A stretch of DNA of 64,000 bases from Variovorax sp. J2L1-78 (GTDB lineage: Bacteria > Pseudomonadota > Gammaproteobacteria > Burkholderiales > Burkholderiaceae_C): the NCBI RefSeq assembly GCF_030317205.1, contig NZ_JASZYB010000004.1, positions 434,001-498,000 on the forward strand, written 5' to 3'. Every line of letters begins with the position of its first letter. Position 1 is the stretch's first letter. Of the stretch, positions 61,671-64,000 are shown one piece after another. The position numbers and the translations under genes are program-made. A model generated the notes under the pieces. That model saw nothing but the letters and a program-made list of their open reading frames with translations. It searched no databases and had not been told where the DNA came from.

Positions 61671-63482
61671 TTAGTCTTCGACCTGCAGAATGGCGAGGAA
61701 AGCCTCTTGCGGGACTTCGACAGAGCCGATCTGTTTCATGCGTTTCTTGCCCGCCTTCTGCTTCTCGAGCAGCTTCTTCTTGCGGGAGATGTCGCCGCCA
61801 TAGCACTTGGCGAGCACGTTCTTGCGCAGCGCCTTGATTGTCTCACGCGCGATGATGGTGACCCCGATGGCCGCCTGGATCGCGACGTCGTACATCTGGC
61901 GCGAAATGATCTCGCGCATCTTCGAGACGACCGCCCTGCCGCGGTACTGCGCCTGGCTGCGGTGCACGATGATCGACAGCGCGTCCACGCGGTCGCCGTT
62001 GAGCAGGATGTCGACCTTGACGACGTCGGACGCCCGGTATTCCTTGAACTCGTAGTCCATCGACGCGTAGCCGCGGCTCTGCGACTTCAGCTTGTCGAAG
62101 AAGTCCAGCACGATCTCGCCCAGCGGCATTTCGTAGGTCAGCATGACCTGGCGGCCGTGGTAGGCCATGTTCATCTGCACACCGCGCTTCTGGTTGGCCA
62201 GCGTCATGACGGCGCCGACGTATTCCTGCGGCATGTAGAGATGTACCGTGACGATCGGCTCGCGGATCTCGCTCATACGGCCGACGTCGGGCATCTTCGA
62301 CGGGTTCTCCACCATGATGACTTCGCCGTCGTTTCGCACCACCTGGTAGACCACGCTCGGCGCGGTCGTGATGAGGTCCTGGTCGAATTCGCGCTCGAGC
62401 CGCTCCTGCACGATCTCCATATGCAGCAGGCCGAGAAAGCCGCAGCGGAAGCCGAAGCCGAGCGCCTGGCTCACCTCGGGCTCGTAGCGCAGGGACGAAT
62501 CGTTGAGCTTGAGTTTTTCCAGCGCGTCGCGCAGCGACTCGTACTCGCTGGCCTCGGTCGGGTAGAGCCCGGCGAACACCTGCGGCTGGATTTCCTTGAA
62601 GCCGGGCAGCGCCTCGGTCGCCGTGGCGGCCGCACCGCCGGTGCCGGCCTTGATCAGCGTGACGGTGTCGCCAACCTTCGCGGCCTGCAGTTCCTTGATG
62701 CCCGCGATGATGTAGCCCACTTCGCCGGCCTCGAGCGATTCGCGCGGCTCGTTCGCCGGCGTGAAGACGCCCAGGCTGTCGGCGTTGTACGTTGCCCCCG
62801 AGGCCATCATCTTGATGCGCTCGCCCTTCGGGAGTCGGCCGTCGACGACGCGCACCAGCATCACGACGCCGACATACGGGTCGAACCAGCTGTCGACGAT
62901 CATCGCGCGCAACGCCGCATCCGGATTGCCGCGCGGCGGCGGCACCTTGGCCACCACGGCTTCGAGGATCTCGTCGATGCCCATGCCGGTCTTCGCCGAA
63001 CACGGGATCGCATCGGTCGCGTCGATGCCGATCACATCTTCGATCTCGGTGCGCGCGTTGTCAGGGTCGGCGTTCGGCAGATCCATCTTGTTGAGCACGG
63101 GCAGCACTTCGACGCCGAGGTCGAGGGCGGTGTAGCAGTTGGCCACCGTCTGCGCTTCGACGCCTTGCGATGCATCGACGACCAGCAACGCACCTTCGCA
63201 GGCAGACAGCGAGCGACTCACTTCGTACGAGAAGTCGACATGGCCCGGCGTGTCGATCAGATTGAGGTTGTAGACCTGTCCATCGCGTGCCTTGTAGTGC
63301 AGCGCGGCGGTCTGCGCCTTGATGGTTATCCCACGCTCTTTTTCGATGTCCATCGAGTCGAGCACCTGCGCTTCCATCTGGCGTTCTTCGAGACCGCCGC
63401 AACGCTGGATCAATCGGTCCGCAAGCGTCGACTTGCCATGGTCGATGTGCGCAATGATCGAAAAATTTCTGATGTGATTCAT
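61671..63482 (-). CDS. lepA: Elongation factor 4 (LepA)
   Basis: A 603-residue translational GTPase that back-translocates or stabilises ribosomes during initiation and stress. G1 is IAHIDHGKSTLADRLI, followed by ERGITIKAQTAAL (switch I), DTPGHVDFSYEV and NKMDLPNADP; the LepA-specific C-terminal domain ends with KKLLEKQKAGKKRMKQIGSVEVPQEAFLAIL. ATG 63482 is preferred to a TTG one codon upstream. It is the first gene of the long leftward run to nagZ. Confidence 0.98.
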   Translation of the reverse strand: MNHIRNFSIIAHIDHGKSTLADRLIQRCGGLEERQMEAQVLDSMDIEKERGITIKAQTAALHYKARDGQVYNLNLIDTPGHVDFSYEVSRSLSACEGALLVVDASQGVEAQTVANCYTALDLGVEVLPVLNKMDLPNADPDNARTEIEDVIGIDATDAIPCSAKTGMGIDEILEAVVAKVPPPRGNPDAALRAMIVDSWFDPYVGVVMLVRVVDGRLPKGERIKMMASGATYNADSLGVFTPANEPRESLEAGEVGYIIAGIKELQAAKVGDTVTLIKAGTGGAAATATEALPGFKEIQPQVFAGLYPTEASEYESLRDALEKLKLNDSSLRYEPEVSQALGFGFRCGFLGLLHMEIVQERLEREFDQDLITTAPSVVYQVVRNDGEVIMVENPSKMPDVGRMSEIREPIVTVHLYMPQEYVGAVMTLANQKRGVQMNMAYHGRQVMLTYEMPLGEIVLDFFDKLKSQSRGYASMDYEFKEYRASDVVKVDILLNGDRVDALSIIVHRSQAQYRGRAVVSKMREIISRQMYDVAIQAAIGVTIIARETIKALRKNVLAKCYGGDISRKKKLLEKQKAGKKRMKQIGSVEVPQEAFLAILQVED

Positions 63483-63535
63483 CAACGGGAACGCTTAAGT
63501 ACTTGAATTGCCACGTACGCAGAACGCGTCAGGCA

Positions 63536-63569
63536 AGAAAAAAGGGCGCGTCCGAAAGAGACGCGCCCT
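63536..63569 (-). terminator. Leftward terminator upstream of lepA
   Basis: AGGGCGCGTC (63543-63552) and GACGCGCCCT (63560-63569) are perfect 10-bp arms with a 7-base loop. Read leftward, the stem is followed by a T-rich run (A tract at 63538-63543). It lies 60 bp upstream of lepA and would stop transcripts entering from the right, so lepA needs its own promoter within the next 60 bp. Confidence 0.8.
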
Positions 63570-63684
63570 GAACCAACAAGCAATGGCAACTGCAGTAGTT
63601 GGAGCTTCATTGTAGGCAAAAAGGGGAACGCGTACATGTCGGAACCGGGTCAGGAAGGCTCGTTGCAGGTCAGCAACAGGAAAG

Positions 63685-63752
63685 TTATAAACAGCTTATC
63701 AACAAAATCGGTGGGCAGCTTATGGGACAACTTGTGGGTGATCTGTGGAGCG
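63685..63752. other. Cluster of DnaA-box-like 9-mers
   Basis: TTATAAACA (63685-63693) and TTATCAACA (63696-63704) are two and one mismatches from TTATCCACA; on the other strand TGTGGGTGA (63733-63741) is two mismatches away from TGTGGATAA and a TGTGGAG follows at 63744. Spacing of 11 bp between the first two is regular. Weak evidence: could be a DnaA-titrating or relic site. Confidence 0.3.
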
Positions 63753-63948
63753 ACGGTGGACTGTCGCCGGGCTTACCGCATGGTGGAGAGCCCACGCACT
63801 CTTATGCATCCCCAGCGCTGCGTTGGCACCCTATTCTACTGAAATGCGTCGTTAGTCCGCATGTTAAGTTTGTGATCGCTAACTTCAAAAGACGTTTGAC
63901 GCCTTCAAAAAAAATCCAGAAGCCGGCCAAAAGCGTTGGCTCCTCCCC

Positions 63949-63984
63949 AAAAAAAGGCCCCAAACCCGACTGCCGGGTGGGGCC
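63949..63984 (-). terminator. Leftward terminator of a gene beyond the right edge
   Basis: GGCCCC (63956-63961) pairs with GGGGCC (63979-63984) and ACCCG (63964-63968) with CGGGT (63974-63978); two unpaired A bases bulge between the stems. Read leftward, it is followed by seven T residues (A run 63949-63955). It implies a leftward gene ending just outside the window. Confidence 0.8.
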
Positions 63985-64000
63985 ACTTGACGCATCGGGG

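Larger units (their letters stand above)
63483..64000. other. Gene-free region upstream of lepA
   Basis: I find no convincing gene in these 518 bp. A short open frame at 63636-63842 has no recognisable protein features. The region holds two leftward terminators (63536-63569 and 63949-63984), presumably the lepA promoter, and a group of DnaA-box-like 9-mers around 63685-63752. It is more AT-rich than the rest of the window. Confidence 0.7.

Noticed and set aside
60390..63506. 1038-codon open frame on the plus strand opposite lepB and lepA
   Set aside because: Antisense shadow of two unmistakable genes; composition is typical of reverse-complement GC-rich coding DNA.
63685..63752. Chromosomal replication origin
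   Set aside because: Only two to four imperfect DnaA-like 9-mers, no AT-rich unwinding region and no dnaA, dnaN, gidA or rpmH gene nearby.
63636..63842. 68-codon open frame in the right-hand intergenic region
   Set aside because: No ribosome site, no recognisable domain, and it lies across the AT-rich DnaA-box-like repeats.

Overview
The window is GC-rich (about two thirds G+C) chromosomal DNA with short intergenic gaps and many 4-bp stop/start overlaps. The gene order kynBUA, sdhCDAB-sdhE-gltA, leuCDB-asd-fimV-truA-trpFBA-accD and lepA-lepB-DUF4845-rnc-era-recO-pdxJ-acpS-nagZ, together with a Bug-type solute receptor, points to a betaproteobacterium of the order Burkholderiales, most likely Comamonadaceae (Variovorax-like). 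This placement is inferred from gene order and protein character, not from a database search. I see no tRNA, rRNA, insertion sequence, prophage or CRISPR array.

Positions 1-8.3 kb: the 3' end of an amidase; a TetR/SMR efflux pair; the divergent kynBUA operon (tryptophan to anthranilate); and a leftward feoA-feoB-(Cys-rich DUF6587-like protein)-FAD monooxygenase operon behind a clear Fur-type palindrome. Positions 8.3-16.5 kb: aconitase A, a four-helix membrane protein divergent from an MmyB-like XRE regulator, an FMN-binding stress-type protein, and a tightly overlapping four-gene cluster (acyl-CoA dehydrogenase-like, PIG-L deacetylase, NodS-like methyltransferase, GT2 glycosyltransferase) of unknown product.

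Positions 16.5-25.1 kb: a catabolic island. A MocR-type GntR/aminotransferase regulator faces a rightward operon of 3-hydroxyacyl-CoA-dehydrogenase-family dehydrogenase, PLP dehydratase, RidA, class Ic aminotransferase, cupin, Bug receptor, SMP-30 lactonase and alpha/beta hydrolase. I do not recognise it as a described pathway and consider it the best candidate for a new system, probably breakdown of an unusual amino or hydroxy acid.

Positions 25.2-37.5 kb: a TCA-cycle block with acnB, a secreted hypothetical, a citrate-lyase-beta-like lyase, trans-aconitate methyltransferase and mdh (all leftward), then a GntR/HutC regulator with a palindromic site, sdhCDAB, sdhE and gltA. Positions 37.6-50.8 kb: an entericidin-like lipoprotein between two terminators, a LysR regulator, leuCDB, asd, fimV, truA, trpFBA and accD.

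Positions 50.8-64 kb: YggT, a Lon-N-domain protein, lysS overlapping an Hsp70-like gene that overlaps a YgjP-like metalloprotease gene, then the leftward nagZ-acpS-pdxJ-recO-era-rnc-DUF4845-lepB-lepA run. The last 0.5 kb is gene-free, with two leftward terminators and a small group of DnaA-box-like 9-mers.
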